DNA of 64,000 bases. Origin: Vanilla planifolia. Its lineage: Eukaryota; Streptophyta; Magnoliopsida; Asparagales; Orchidaceae. Position numbers and translations under genes: made by a program. Positions 1 through 12,250 of this stretch are shown in pieces. A model generated the notes under the pieces. The model ran no database searches. It had not been told where the DNA came from and saw only the letters and a program-made list of their open reading frames with translations. The DNA lies in NCBI GenBank assembly GCA_023846275.1, contig JAIUJO010000147.1:1063471-1127470 (forward strand). Direction: 5' to 3'. Within the stretch, counting starts at the first letter, position 1. Every line of letters starts with the position of its first letter.

Positions 1-1000
1 TAGGATTTTATTATATCTTAAGATTTATTTTAATTTATGCTTGATTTTACGATTAATGATGTCAAGCATGATCTCCTTAAGAAAATGGAATGCTACTTTC
101 ATATAAATTTTTTTTACATTTTTTAATTTTTTTTCTTTTTGTTATAGTACTATGTCAATCTTCATCTTCTCTTTTGTTATATTTACATCAATTTCATTTT
201 TTAATATTGCAATACTTTAACTTATTATATTTAAACTTAATTAAATATCATCTTTGAATTGAAGTAATAATTTTTTGTTATTTATTCATTTTTAAATTGT
301 ATTTTCTAGTAATTCTAATTATTGTCCAACTAAGATGATAAAAATGTTGTTGGGCTCATCTTCCTGACCTCTATTAAATTTTTATTTATGAATTTTTAAA
401 TATTTTATTTTTTAAGATTTTCATACACTTTTTGAGGCCTTTCTAGTTGTACATAATTTAATGATTGAGGTTGTTGCACTTTATTTTCTTAGTATCTTTT
501 AATGCAAGTTTTTAATACATTTATCTTTTTTATCTTAAAGTTTACATTTAATCTCCTTAGCTTTATTATTTTGTTACTATAGAATAATAATTCTCCTCTT
601 AGGTGACCTTTACATCATGTTGCAGGACATATTACATTGCCTTAGTTATTATTTATGTTAATTTAATACTTTTTATTATTTGTGCTTATTTACTTCTATA
701 ATTAATTGAAATTCCAAATGATCTTTGATTAAGAAGAAAAAATGTCATTAAATGACTTAGCAATCTCTATGTACTTAAATGCTAGTTATTACACTTTCAA
801 ATATTTCATTTCATATGATTTATGCATTTTACGTGAGTCAATTAAATTTATGCCTGATTTGATGATCAATTACATTACACTACATCTAATGATTATCTTG
901 CATTGCAGCTTTCTCTTATAATTTAAATGATTTCTAAAAATATTTCTCAATGATTTCATTTTATTATTACATAAGTACACATCTTCTCATGATTTAATTA
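1..1000 (+). repeat. Diverged satellite monomers, + orientation (left block)
   Basis: This block has the same landmarks in the same order as the large array further right. A gatgtcaagcatgatctcct box lies near 58-78, a ttgaggttgttgcac box near 464, a gtgacctttacatca box near 603-617, and an aattccaaatgatctttg box near 708-726 is followed by aaaatgtcatta. A further degenerate landmark lies near 860-900. About two and a half monomers of roughly 400 bp fit. The block probably continues beyond the left edge. Its right limit is soft, because the landmarks fade after about 1,000. No coding potential is seen. Confidence 0.6.
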
Positions 1001-4000
1001 CCAAATTATGGTTTTAAAATTTTTTTAAATGTATGTTATATTATCCTCTATGTCCGATAAATTGATTTCATTTAGCAAGATAACTAATCCTCATGGATTA
1101 TGCTTTCCTAAGTTAATAATAATGCAAAGACTAACATTTACTACTTTTTTTGACATTTAGTACATCTAAATAATATTTTGAATGATAGACTATATCAACT
1201 AATGGTATAAGTTAAATTTGAAGGTCAAATAAAGCTTTTTCTTTCAATTTTGCATTTTTAGTTTATTTTTTTAAAGTCATAATCTATCACTTGTAAGGCC
1301 ATTAGAAATTTTTAATTTATTTTTTATATCATAATAGTTCTTACAATTTTTGTGGGAAGGTTATATTTACATTTTTCTTTAGGGAAATGGTATACAACTT
1401 GAATTTATTTAAAGGCTTACTATATAATAAATAAAGGATGAATATTGCTTTGGTTGGCATTCATTGAAACTATGATTTTAGCTTTTGTGTATACATGTCT
1501 AGGATTCTTCAAGTTCTATTTATAGGAAACCCTAATAACAATTTTGATCTACCGTCGTGCTTGTTGTCACCTTCATCATCCTCATCACTTAAAACACTTA
1601 TTCCTCTTAGCCATTCTTCACCATTTTTGTATTTGAACCATGGTGTTTAAATTGTGGCAACACTCACTTCTCTCTAACTTCACACATATGTTGACTACCA
1701 TGCAATATCGCTTTGGTTTGAAACCTATATGAAATCATTACATCTTCCTTCACACGTACATCAAAACTAGAAAGGAGTGGAATCGACACTAAATTACATA
1801 GTTTAATTGTCCATAGATCATGCCCTTCCAATGAACCAAACTGGTATGTGCCTAACACATGCACTAAAGCCCCTATAGTCAGATGACTTGTGCTAACCAT
1901 AGATCAATTCATGAAATGTCATCAAACAAACCTTTGCCTTGCACTGCTCCAATCCAATGATAAATTTGCTCAACACAAATATTAAGATAGTCACACACAA
2001 CATAGGAGTATAGTCCATCTAAAGCAAGCACATCAAACTTAGACACATATTTGAAGCAAAATCACTAGAATAATTAAAACAGGTGAATAATTAAACTCAT
2101 TTTATAGTCAATTTGGCTACACTATTAAAATGATTTTTGGTTGAAATTTATGCAAATCAACAACACCTTCACCACAATATTTTAAAATTGTAGATAGCGA
2201 TCATTTGCAAATACTTGGTGAAAAATAGGATCGAATTAGTAATGATGAGGAATCAATCAAAGTATAATTTTTGTAGTTGAAGTTTATCATGGTAAGGTAG
2301 GTCGATGTATGATATGCAACATCAATGGACGATATTATAGTAATCTTGTAGAATATATAAGATTTTCATTTTTATTGAACTTTTTTAGCTTATTTTCAAT
2401 TACAATGGGAATTTATGAGGCCCTTAGGAGCTTTAAATACTTTTACTTTTCTTTAATTTTCTTATTATTTTGTGAACAATATTACTTTCATTTTTCAACC
2501 CGTGTTTCTTATTCTAATTTATTTAAAACTTTGTTATTGAAAACAAAATGGGATGAAGTTTGTTTTGCTTAGCATTTACTAAAAATAAGAATTTCTTTCT
2601 CGTGTATGCACAAATCCTAAGATTGTGATTTAAGTTACTTTGGGCTTTGACTTAATAATTTCTAAATTGTGGTTTGGATCTACATCCATTATTATTTTCA
2701 TCCATGTCATGACCATCATCCTCCATAAATACCGCATTAGAAGTTAATGTAACCCTTTTTATATCACACTAGGCAACTTATGCAAGGCAATTGACCTAAA
2801 AGTAAATTTCTCAAGATGGAAAGTAAAATTTTGGCACACAAGACAGCATGATATATGTGGAGAACAAGCTAGATTGTAGCCTCATAAATGTAGCTATTTT
2901 AATACTAACTAAAAAATAAGAAAAAACATAAAAACTTATAGCTTAGTAGTTTCTTACATAGAATACATAGTGCTAAAATGCTGATAACTTGTTGTGCATT
3001 AAGAGTTAATTGTAATCTGTGACATTTTATTCACATGTAAGTGACCCTAAAAAATGGTAGATTTTTGGAAACTTGACCAATTCTTGTTGTTAATGTCGTT
3101 TTAAACCCTTAAGCGTAATAAAAAAGAGTTATTCTTTTACTTTAGAACGTTACATAAATGGGTTAGTTTTTATCCCATATTTTCTTACACTTTATCAAAA
3201 GCTAATAGTTTGCAAGGATATAATAGGGAAAGCCAATAGAATTTTTCAAAGTTTGACATTGGCAGAAGCATGGTGCATTGTTGCATTTCTTATTTTTTTG
3301 ATTTTGAAATATTTCCTTACATTGCAATACAAAATGTATTGCCATATTGCATAAAAAAATTAAATGAGTCTACATGATTGTTTAAACAAATGGTAACTTA
3401 AGAAAAATGCTATTTGGATTTCTTTGTAGAATCATCCTTTTTTTCACATAGACTACAAAAAATGTTGCACTTAAAGGAATAATCCTATTTAATGTTGACA
3501 ATTTTAGTTTGAAGAACATGTTGAGTAAGTTTCAATGGTTTAAAGATTATTTTGAAAATTTAAAAGAGAACCTTTTTTCACATTCTCATGCTTTTACTAA
3601 ATGTCTTTTGTTATACTCAAACAAATAGGTTTGTATATCAACCTTTATTTTCTTGTTAAAAAAGCTCAGGAAATTAAACATACCTTACACACTTGATTAA
3701 AAGTTCATGACTTCACCTTCCATGACGTTGCATCATGTGCTACATCAAATTCACAAGTCGTTTACGTCTATGTTCTTACAATCCTTCATAATCTTGCTTT
3801 AAGCCTTCTTTCAAGAATATTTTGCAATTATTGTATGCAATATGGCCACACAATTTTTTTTTTCAACATTAGGATATATTTTTCTTTTCTAAATACAAAA
3901 AGGTTTTTCTAAACAATATATTCTCATGCCCCTCCTCAACAAGTAATCAAACTTATATTGGATTTGTAAGATCGATGATTATGGCATGTGTTGTTACGTC

Positions 4001-5900
4001 TCTATGTAAAGGACCCATGGAGATTGTTAATTTGTTATTTCAACATATTAAAAGTTTTTATAATACCAGCATATAAATTTCTTTAGAAAATTTTACTAAT
4101 GATGAATTATCATAGATTACAATTATATCTTGAATTATACATTGATTATGTTTCTTTGATGTTCATAGTTGTTTAGAATAATGAACTACATTATGGCGTG
4201 TGTCTACTAACCAAAAAAATGCAAGGCTACATCTAGTTCATATTTAGGGTGCTCAACTAATTTGTTGAGTGTATTCACAAATGTCCAACTCCATAAAATG
4301 AGCTGAACCCAACTTGCAATATGCAAAGAAAATGTGTTCTTGAACCAGAGAGATGCCAAGGAAAAAGCTTATGAGAACAAAACAAAAGGAAAAGGGAAAA
4401 TGTGTTAGGATCTAATAGATGCATTAGAAATGGTTAATTTCCAATATTTTTGAATTCAAATATTTTTTTACACTAGTTTGTATATGTTAACAAATGTTTT
4501 TTATAAATATTTAAGGCTCTTCCATGGTTTGTAATATTTCAATGACACTTATGTAAAACAACATGAATAGAAAACTAAGCTAGTATTTCAAAGGAATCCT
4601 TCCTATAAAATTTGGAAAATTAAAAACTACATGATTTGCATTTTCTTCTTATCATTACTATCTTATAGTTGTTATAGTTTTTGCATTACTATTTAGACAG
4701 AAAAGAAAATTTACAAAGGAAAAATAATGTTCTAAGAGCTAAAATAAAGCTATGCTTTTTCGTACTAATTTTTTTGATGCATTCTGAAATACTTTGAAAG
4801 GAAATCTTGGTGCTATTTGTTGCAAGCAACATTGAAAATGAAGGAAACTTATATTAAATTCCTTGACAACTACAACAAGTGAGAGATAATTTTAGTGGAA
4901 ACTAACGTTCATTGTTGTGGTGCATCTCACTCATTGTTGCTTCATTACATAACTCTTTTTTTGACATACAACATTTAAATAACTAATACTCTAGCTCTAA
5001 ATTTTAGTTGTATTGCTCAAAATTGCTTTTACTTCTAAAGGTTGCTAAGTTATTGCTGTAAGAATTACCTTGTGTAAGACTAATTATGAAAAGAACTTCA
5101 TTTGTGATTTAAAAAATAAATTAGTTTTAGACATTAGATTGTGTAATATTATAGAATTAATTTGAGCTTTCATAGAGATCAAGTATAGTCTTGCCCAAGA
5201 TAGGTAGGATTAGGGAGAGAAATAGTGATCCTTGTGTATTGAAATTAGAGGGAATGGTCAAGACTTAAATAATTGGAAGGATATGGAAATTTTGTTTTCC
5301 TGATAAATAGGAAACTTTTAATTGTGAAAGGATTCTTAACCAGCTAAGGTGAACAATGGAATGACAGAACAAACTTCAAGCTACTTAGCTTATCGTTGCA
5401 CATATATTCAATTTGATTGGTGACATTAGGCTTAAAAAGTGGTGTACATTTACTACTTAGGGCTGTTTCTAATTTATTGTATAATATCATATTCAATTTA
5501 AAGCTTTTAGAATCCACAATGCCCAAAGATTTTAGATTCTTCATCATCTCTAGAACAAGTCAAACATTTCTCAGGAGTCCTTATTACATCATCATGCATT
5601 CTAACTTAGATAGAACCAAGATAGGCTATATTGTAAAGTGCTTCATTTTCTAGTCTTTATTCTTATATGATGAAAACCACTTTCTATTTCGACACACAAT
5701 GATAAAAGCCACCACCTATTTATTTAATGAATGTTGTTGGCAAATAACAGATGGAACCAACTCTTTTTTTGAAGAAGAATTTTCATGTATAATTACAAAA
5801 ACTAAATCATTTTTCTTCTCCTTCTTCTAATGGTTATCATCTTTCACACCTTGGTTTTCACTCTTTAATAAAATTTGTTGATGCAACAAATCCTATATGC
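1001..5900. other. Unclassified AT-rich intergenic DNA, no supported gene
   Basis: I see no open frame above 90 codons with recognisable protein similarity and no clear LTR ends, PBS or polypurine tract. A - strand frame of 78 codons at 1,664-1,900 and a + strand frame of 87 codons at 2,309-2,572 are the longest, and neither resembles a known domain. The stretch is less AT-extreme than the satellite, and its texture is compatible with very old transposon remains. That is inference only. Confidence 0.5.
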
Positions 5901-5941
5901 AATCAATGCATATGGCCAACCACCCTTCTACTCTTAAGGCT

Positions 5942-5986
5942 TTGACATTCAATTGGAGAGTTCTAATTTCTCAAATTGAATGTCAA
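5942..5986. repeat. Hairpin: 18-bp inverted repeat with 9-nt loop
   Basis: The left arm at 5,942-5,959 (ttgacattcaattggaga) pairs with the right arm at 5,969-5,986 (tctcaaattgaatgtcaa) with a single mismatch and a 9-base loop. The arms contain the perfect inverted pair gacattcaatt / aattgaatgtc. No flanking target-site duplication or longer stem was seen, so this could be the core of a tiny foldback element or a chance dyad in AT-rich DNA. Confidence 0.55.
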
Positions 5987-5989
5987 CCT

Positions 5990-8900
5990 TTAAATAAAGA
6001 TATACGTCACAACATGTTCTAATCAAAATATCTAGAAACCAAATTCATCATAAGGCACAATACAAGATGTAATATTAAAGTCCAATACTAAAAGCCTCAT
6101 GAAGCAAATGTGCACAAAGTATAATATTAGAATAATAAGAAAATAACATCATTATTGCCAAAGCAAATGATTTAGGTAGAATTAATACGTGGCTATATGA
6201 TAAACAAGAAAGTCCCAAATCTATGGTTCTTAAGCAAACTCATATCTCCATAAACATACATGTAAAATTAAGGGAGAGTGAGTCTGTGCATTACCACGAA
6301 TCCTTAAGTCAATGCTACAAACAAAAATGTAATGAAAAGGTACTATATCATATTTTTATAATTGAAATGTAATAAATGTCATGATCACTAATATCATTAT
6401 AGTATGATGTATTTAATTAGATTCCTAGTAATCCCTTAGCAATCCAATACTCTAAAACAAATGGGGATTATCACAAGGTATGACTGTCATCTAATTTAGC
6501 ACTCCCTATCTTAGGCTCTATTAATCTCATTACTAGCCCCTTTTAAGCCGTAGTGTCCTTAATAACGTTTCACAATCTCATCCATGTGCCATGACCGATC
6601 TGGTATTTCTCATGCAACTCGATGTGTGAATCCCATCAAAAAAATCAAGGTGAAATTGTTTCTACAATGGGTTAAATAGGAAAATTTCCCCTCCTATGGC
6701 TCAATATTCAAATTTCTCTCTACTAGACTCGGATCATCTTGTCATATGATTTGACACTCAACCTATAGGCTGTACAAATCACACAATATGGTTACCCATT
6801 TTTTTAATGGTAGTCCTAATAATTGACTTATTGCTTTCTTAGATTTAAGAAAAAAACTCTATGATCCTTTGCATCATAAATCTTATCTTCGATATGTTTG
6901 TCCTGTGGGCTTTAAGGCCATTGTTCCAACAAACTTTTCCAATTATCAAACTTCACTTTTCTATCGAAGGTACTCTAAGAGTTTTCACAAATGCCTAATT
7001 AATTACCTTTGTTAACCTTGGGTTTCCCTCAAACCCTGTGGCATACCCTTCATTTATAAACAATGGATTTTCATGCATGACAACTCTCTTAGTATTTTGA
7101 AAACATATGAAAAAAATTCTTCTCCTTTTAAAAAAATCATAATTAAAGCAATCTTTTGCTCTTTAAAAATACGATAGTTAAAGAATCTTGTACAACAAAG
7201 TTCAATATGAATAAAATCCATTAAAATGAATGCAAAAGGAAATATGTATCTTTGTTCTTAAGATTAAGTTCTAAATAAATCTTTTAAACCAGAAGTTTCG
7301 AATGTCTCCTTTGCAAGAACATGGTTCAATCATTCCTCATTGACCTAAATTCTATTACATAACTTTTATCTTAAGACATAATGTTCAATGGTAAACAAAA
7401 TAAGTAGAAAATAATTAGAAATCATTTATAGCACTTTGGCAAGTGATGAAGCCTTCATTACTCCATTCTAGACCCATTTAGCGCCTCATTTTATCGTAAA
7501 GTGCTAAATGAAAAAGAGACATGAGCTAACCAACAAAAGATTAATGTAAAAAGAATTTAAAATATATAAGGATGTATATTGTTTGATAATTTCATCCATG
7601 GTTAATAATAACATTATGATAAGAAAACAACTTAACAAATAAATATCTTGAGAAAAACAAATTTCTTATGAAAACTTGTAATCACATTTCTCTTTTATTA
7701 CTTGACAACTTTGTGTTTTCAATTTTCTTTTCTCCTTTTATGCAATGTTTTAGAGAAATGTGAAAATATGAATGCTTTAACAAGTTCTAGAACATTCATA
7801 CCAACATAAATAGCCAAAAGATTAGCTCAGTTGTGTAATCCTTATATTATATTATTCCATAATGTTAGTCACTACTTTTGATAACTTGAACTACATTTCA
7901 ACTTTAACCATTTCTTCCTTTCACAAACTCCTCTTTTTTTATCTTTGGGCTTTCTTTCTCATATGTTGATCTATTCCAAATCAACATTATATATTTTTCT
8001 TCAATTATCTTTCCTTTTTTGTGAATTAGTATATAAAATTACATTTGCATGAAAGGAACAACATCTAAATATTGTACAAATATATCATGTTTATATTTAT
8101 GAAAATATTAAGTTTATGAATGAATTTGAATTTGCATAGGAATCCAACTATTTTCATTTAAAATAGTTAAAACCCTTCCCCATTGTCTAACAAACAAGCA
8201 TTACATCATCCATCAACCATGGCCATTGTAATTCTATAAAGGAATCTCCAATATTTGCAAAGAAACAAGGTCATTTAATGACCTCTAACATATAAGCATT
8301 AAATAGAAATCGTATATATAGTAAAAAAGTTTTCATAATCAACATTTTAAACTTCGAATTTCCCACATCATTATGCATTCAATCCAAACATTGGAAACTC
8401 TATCCATGCAAAAAGATGTGGAACATCATTTGTTATATCTAGTTTTCCTTTTGTAGTGCTCACATCAAGGCCTAGATCCCTATATAATCAATTTTTGAAC
8501 TTCTTAGGTTGCCCTTAATATTAGGAAAAACTAGTACAAAATACTTTCCCTTTGAGTCACTTTCTCACTCTCTATATATTCCTCAATTAGCATTGACTTA
8601 GGGTTGGGCATCTTAATTATGGTAAAATGTCTAACTATTAGCTTCAATATCTTTTATATCTATTCTTCCAACCATAAGTGTTCTCAACTATTCAACCTCT
8701 TCAGAATCCTACATTCCATCAACATATTCAATCTTTGCTTTCATTCTATGTTAGTTGATAGATTATCATGAAATGATTTCTCTGCACAACCTTTACCCTA
8801 AGCATTTTGTGCTTCAAGTTTTGGAAATTCTTTTACCTTCTTCTAATCATACATGTACATTCACTAGCTTCATACTATGCAATTGTTAACCATTTCAAAC

Positions 8901-11330
8901 CATATACTTAGCTCTTCTTACCATACAATTATAATAATAGTATAATACTTACAGAATATTCCATTTAAGTTTATGTTATATGGATAATCTTTCTCGCATG
9001 TCACCACTTATGACATGGGCATACGTCTTATACATTAAGTTAAATCTCTTGTCATCCATACTTATTAGCATTAATTGAATTGAAATTATCCACCATTTAT
9101 TATCCATTTCTCTTCATCAACTCAAGCATTCACCCTACCCCATACTTATATGTATTCCTTCTTATGCTAGAACCTAATGATTCTCTTGTATAAGGCTAGT
9201 CATATAGCTGACCATACATTTACATTAATGCACATCATATTGTCTGATTTTCCAACTGGTATTCAATCCATTAAACTTAGTAGAGTCCTTTATTTCATCT
9301 TAACATAGTTGTACATTTTGGAACTTGTTTTGTATAATATTGTTCCACCTATATCAAGTATTTATTTTTTTACATTAATAGCTTTTTTTGATGGATTCAT
9401 CATCCTTTATGATCCTTATCTTGTTGAACTTATCTAACTATAATGTTGATGCATTAACTACACTATAATGTCGATAAATTTCTATTTTGTACTCTCATGA
9501 CATGATCTTACCATATGAACCCTTTTACATTACACCCCAACATGATGTACTTATACACTTCTTTAGTCATCTTAAGCACTCAACCAAGCTAGTACTTTAT
9601 AGTATTTCTCATTTGTTTATATGATATATCTCCTATTAGTTAATTGTATTATGTGCTACACCTCAACCAGATTATATACTCCAATTCTTTCATCCTTAGC
9701 TTGTTAAACTAATCCACTCATAGTGGTGTTGCAACTATCAGTCATAACACTACATAGATATGATTCTATAATACTAAACGATCTTATTCAGCTTGTTATA
9801 ATAATTCCATCATATTTTACATTACTTATATTATAGTAGATGATAACTTCACTTAGTTGTCTTTCATACTATTATCCATATAACACTATGTGGTATATTT
9901 TCATTATTGTATGGTATCCTCATTTAAGAGACTACAATAATTATTTTATCAATTAAAATCACAAAAATTCCATATCTTTTCACCACTCCTCCCTCTTTAG
10001 AGCCATCAATAATTTTCTCATTTTTTATTTTTAATATCTCATTATTTGAATTTATTAAAATTACTTTCCCCCACTATTATAGTCCTTCAGAACCTATTTT
10101 TCTTTGTATGATTTCTATTTGTTTTCTTTGGTGCTCTAAGGTTTGCTCTAAATCTTGTTCGACCTATCTAAGGAAAGCTAACATGTTCAATTATTACACT
10201 AATAATTAGACATTGCTCTTTACTTTATCTGGGATACTTTTTAAGACCATCTTGCTTATATGGGCCATCAAGAGCTACCTCAAGTTCACATACTTTACTT
10301 TTACCCTTAAGTTGATTTTATAATGTCTAATATTTTCTTCTTTATGCTCATATGAGTCCCTCTAATAACTCACATGCTTGACAATTAAATATTAGCCATT
10401 AAACCATCCCTAAAGTTTCTCTTATACTACACACATCCTCCATTGACCATCTATTGTGTCAACCCTTGTCCTGAGAGATAAAATAGTGTAATTCCATATC
10501 TCACTCAATAAACCAAGACATGTACAAGGCTTAGTCAACATCATCACAAGGTCAATTAGTTGCTCAATTGGGAGTAGCAAAGCTACAAGGTAAAAATAGT
10601 GCCCTACAACCATCATCAAAGGCTTTACCCATGTGCAACTTAGGGTCTTAGTCATAGCCTACATAAGGACTCACAAAGTGATGATGTTATCACTACAGTC
10701 ATATTTCCAACCTTTAGGAATTTTGTTGTCATCAACCAAGAAAAAAAGGCCCTAAATGAAATTTAGCATACTTTACTTGAATTAGTAAAAATTGTTAACT
10801 AACAATGAGTTATTTTCTCATGTTACCTAACCAGTACACATTTAAAGCTTTCTTTCTTATTTTTCACAAAAGAACCATTGATTAAATTAACCCCATCAAA
10901 GGATTGACAACAAGACCATTGCTATAGCTGAAAATAATAAACTATACTTAGCCTTAGGTACTCCTAGCTAAAACCCAACCATTCTTAAAAGCCTAAACTT
11001 AACCTCAACCAACCTTGCCTTTCTTGAAGGCCTAAACTTGAGCTTTTCATGCTGACAGCATGGAAACCAAGAGCTATAATAGACCTTAGAAGTCATTTAT
11101 GCCCATAAAAGTTCTAAACAAAGCTTCACATGACTTGTCAAAACATGTTACATGCTTTCATCCTTATTGTAGACTCTTGAAAGAGCTAGTTTCTCCCAAT
11201 TCAAAAAATTAAGTCTCCTCTTCCTTCTGTAGCTAAAGGCTCGACTTCATCTTCGTTTTTCTTAGTAAAGCATTCTTTCTATCCTCCACAGTTAAAGTTT
11301 CAAAAATGCTAGCAATGCAACAAGTGAAGT
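5990..11330. other. Unclassified repeat-like DNA with C>G strand skew
   Basis: No gene is supported. From about 8,440 to 11,650 the + strand is visibly richer in C than G, with many tcatc, cttcc and caacc runs. The LTR-like blocks after 12,400 show the opposite bias, with G-rich aag, gagg and ttgg runs. This is what a LTR-type element lying on the - strand would look like, but I found no pol motifs on either strand here. The - strand frame of 77 codons at 10,422-10,655 is unrecognised. Two near-copies of a c-ctaaacttgagc / ctaaacttaacc unit lie near 10,990-11,045. Confidence 0.45.
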
Positions 11331-11340
11331 TGTACTTCCA

Positions 11341-11650
11341 ATGTCCTTTAAGAAGAGAAATGTTACCATCTCAACCTCCATTAAGAAAACCAATGTTGTC
11401 CTTTTAGCTTCCCAAGAACAAGCTAAGTTGTCCTTTTAACATCCTTAAAGATAAAAACTACCCTTTCATTTTTCATTATGCGAACAAAATTCCTCCTTTC
11501 AAATTCACTTAAGAAACTACAACTGTCTTTTCAAAATTCCTAAAGGAAACTAATATTGTCCTTTAAAATTCATTAAAAGAACATGATTGTCCTTTTTAAA
11601 TTCTCTTATGGACTAACACTGTCCAATCCAATTCCTTTAGAAAATAATTT
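11341..11650. repeat. Minisatellite, period about 31-34 bp
   Basis: A core reading ttgtccttt followed by aaattc and ttaaaggaac is repeated. Clear unit starts fall at about 11,396, 11,428, 11,491, 11,522, 11,556, 11,587 and 11,618, which gives steps of 32, 63 (two units), 31, 34, 31 and 31. Two weaker units precede them from about 11,341. Units differ from each other by substitutions and small indels, so the array is old. Such arrays are common in untranslated parts of long plant LTR retrotransposons. Here no host element could be proven. Confidence 0.7.
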
Positions 11651-12250
11651 TGTTATCAATAATAGAGGTAATCAAAATAGACCAAGAGGAAATCACCTCG
11701 TGCATTCAGAATTACAGATTGAACCCCAAAAGTCCTTTTTTTAATTTCATGCATTAAAATAAAAAGTGAAGTTTCAGCTTCCTTTCTATAACTGTCACCT
11801 AAGATCCCTTAATTGTCTGAATTGCCATGCCACTTAACAATGTTGGTAATTTACATATCTTAGTAATTTACTGATCTTGCGATATGCATGATTATTGAAG
11901 AAGTAGTTTAATTAGTTAGATTTACAACTATTAAACTAACAAAATCTATAGGAAATTGAACACAATGTGTTAGGAAACAGAGAGGTTCAACATCATTCCG
12001 CAAATTTTTATTCTTTACAATAGTTATAGATATTGTTTGGATTAACTTTTAGTTTGGTTCGCCTTTTTGGAGAATACTTGATGACAAACCCGAATAAAAA
12101 AACATCAACAGTATTTCCAATTTCTTTTGGTCATAGTTCTCAAATATGACACAAGGTCTTATCTCCTTAAGAGTAATGTGATTTTTACTAATATGGAAAG
12201 AATTCATAAGGTTGTCAACTTTTACTTTGGCATTAACATTTGTAAGATTC
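11651..12250. other. Spacer before the gypsy LTR-like block, nothing recognised
   Basis: This 600-base stretch holds no supported frame and no repeat that I could align to its neighbours. The left limit of the following LTR-like block is uncertain, so part of it may belong to that LTR. The short - strand frames at 12,049-12,554 overlap the LTR-like block and are chance frames. Confidence 0.4.

Noticed and set aside
1664..1900. 78-codon - strand frame, less AT-biased than most
   Set aside because: It looks slightly more protein-like, but I recognise no domain, and no neighbouring exon, splice signal or LTR supports it.
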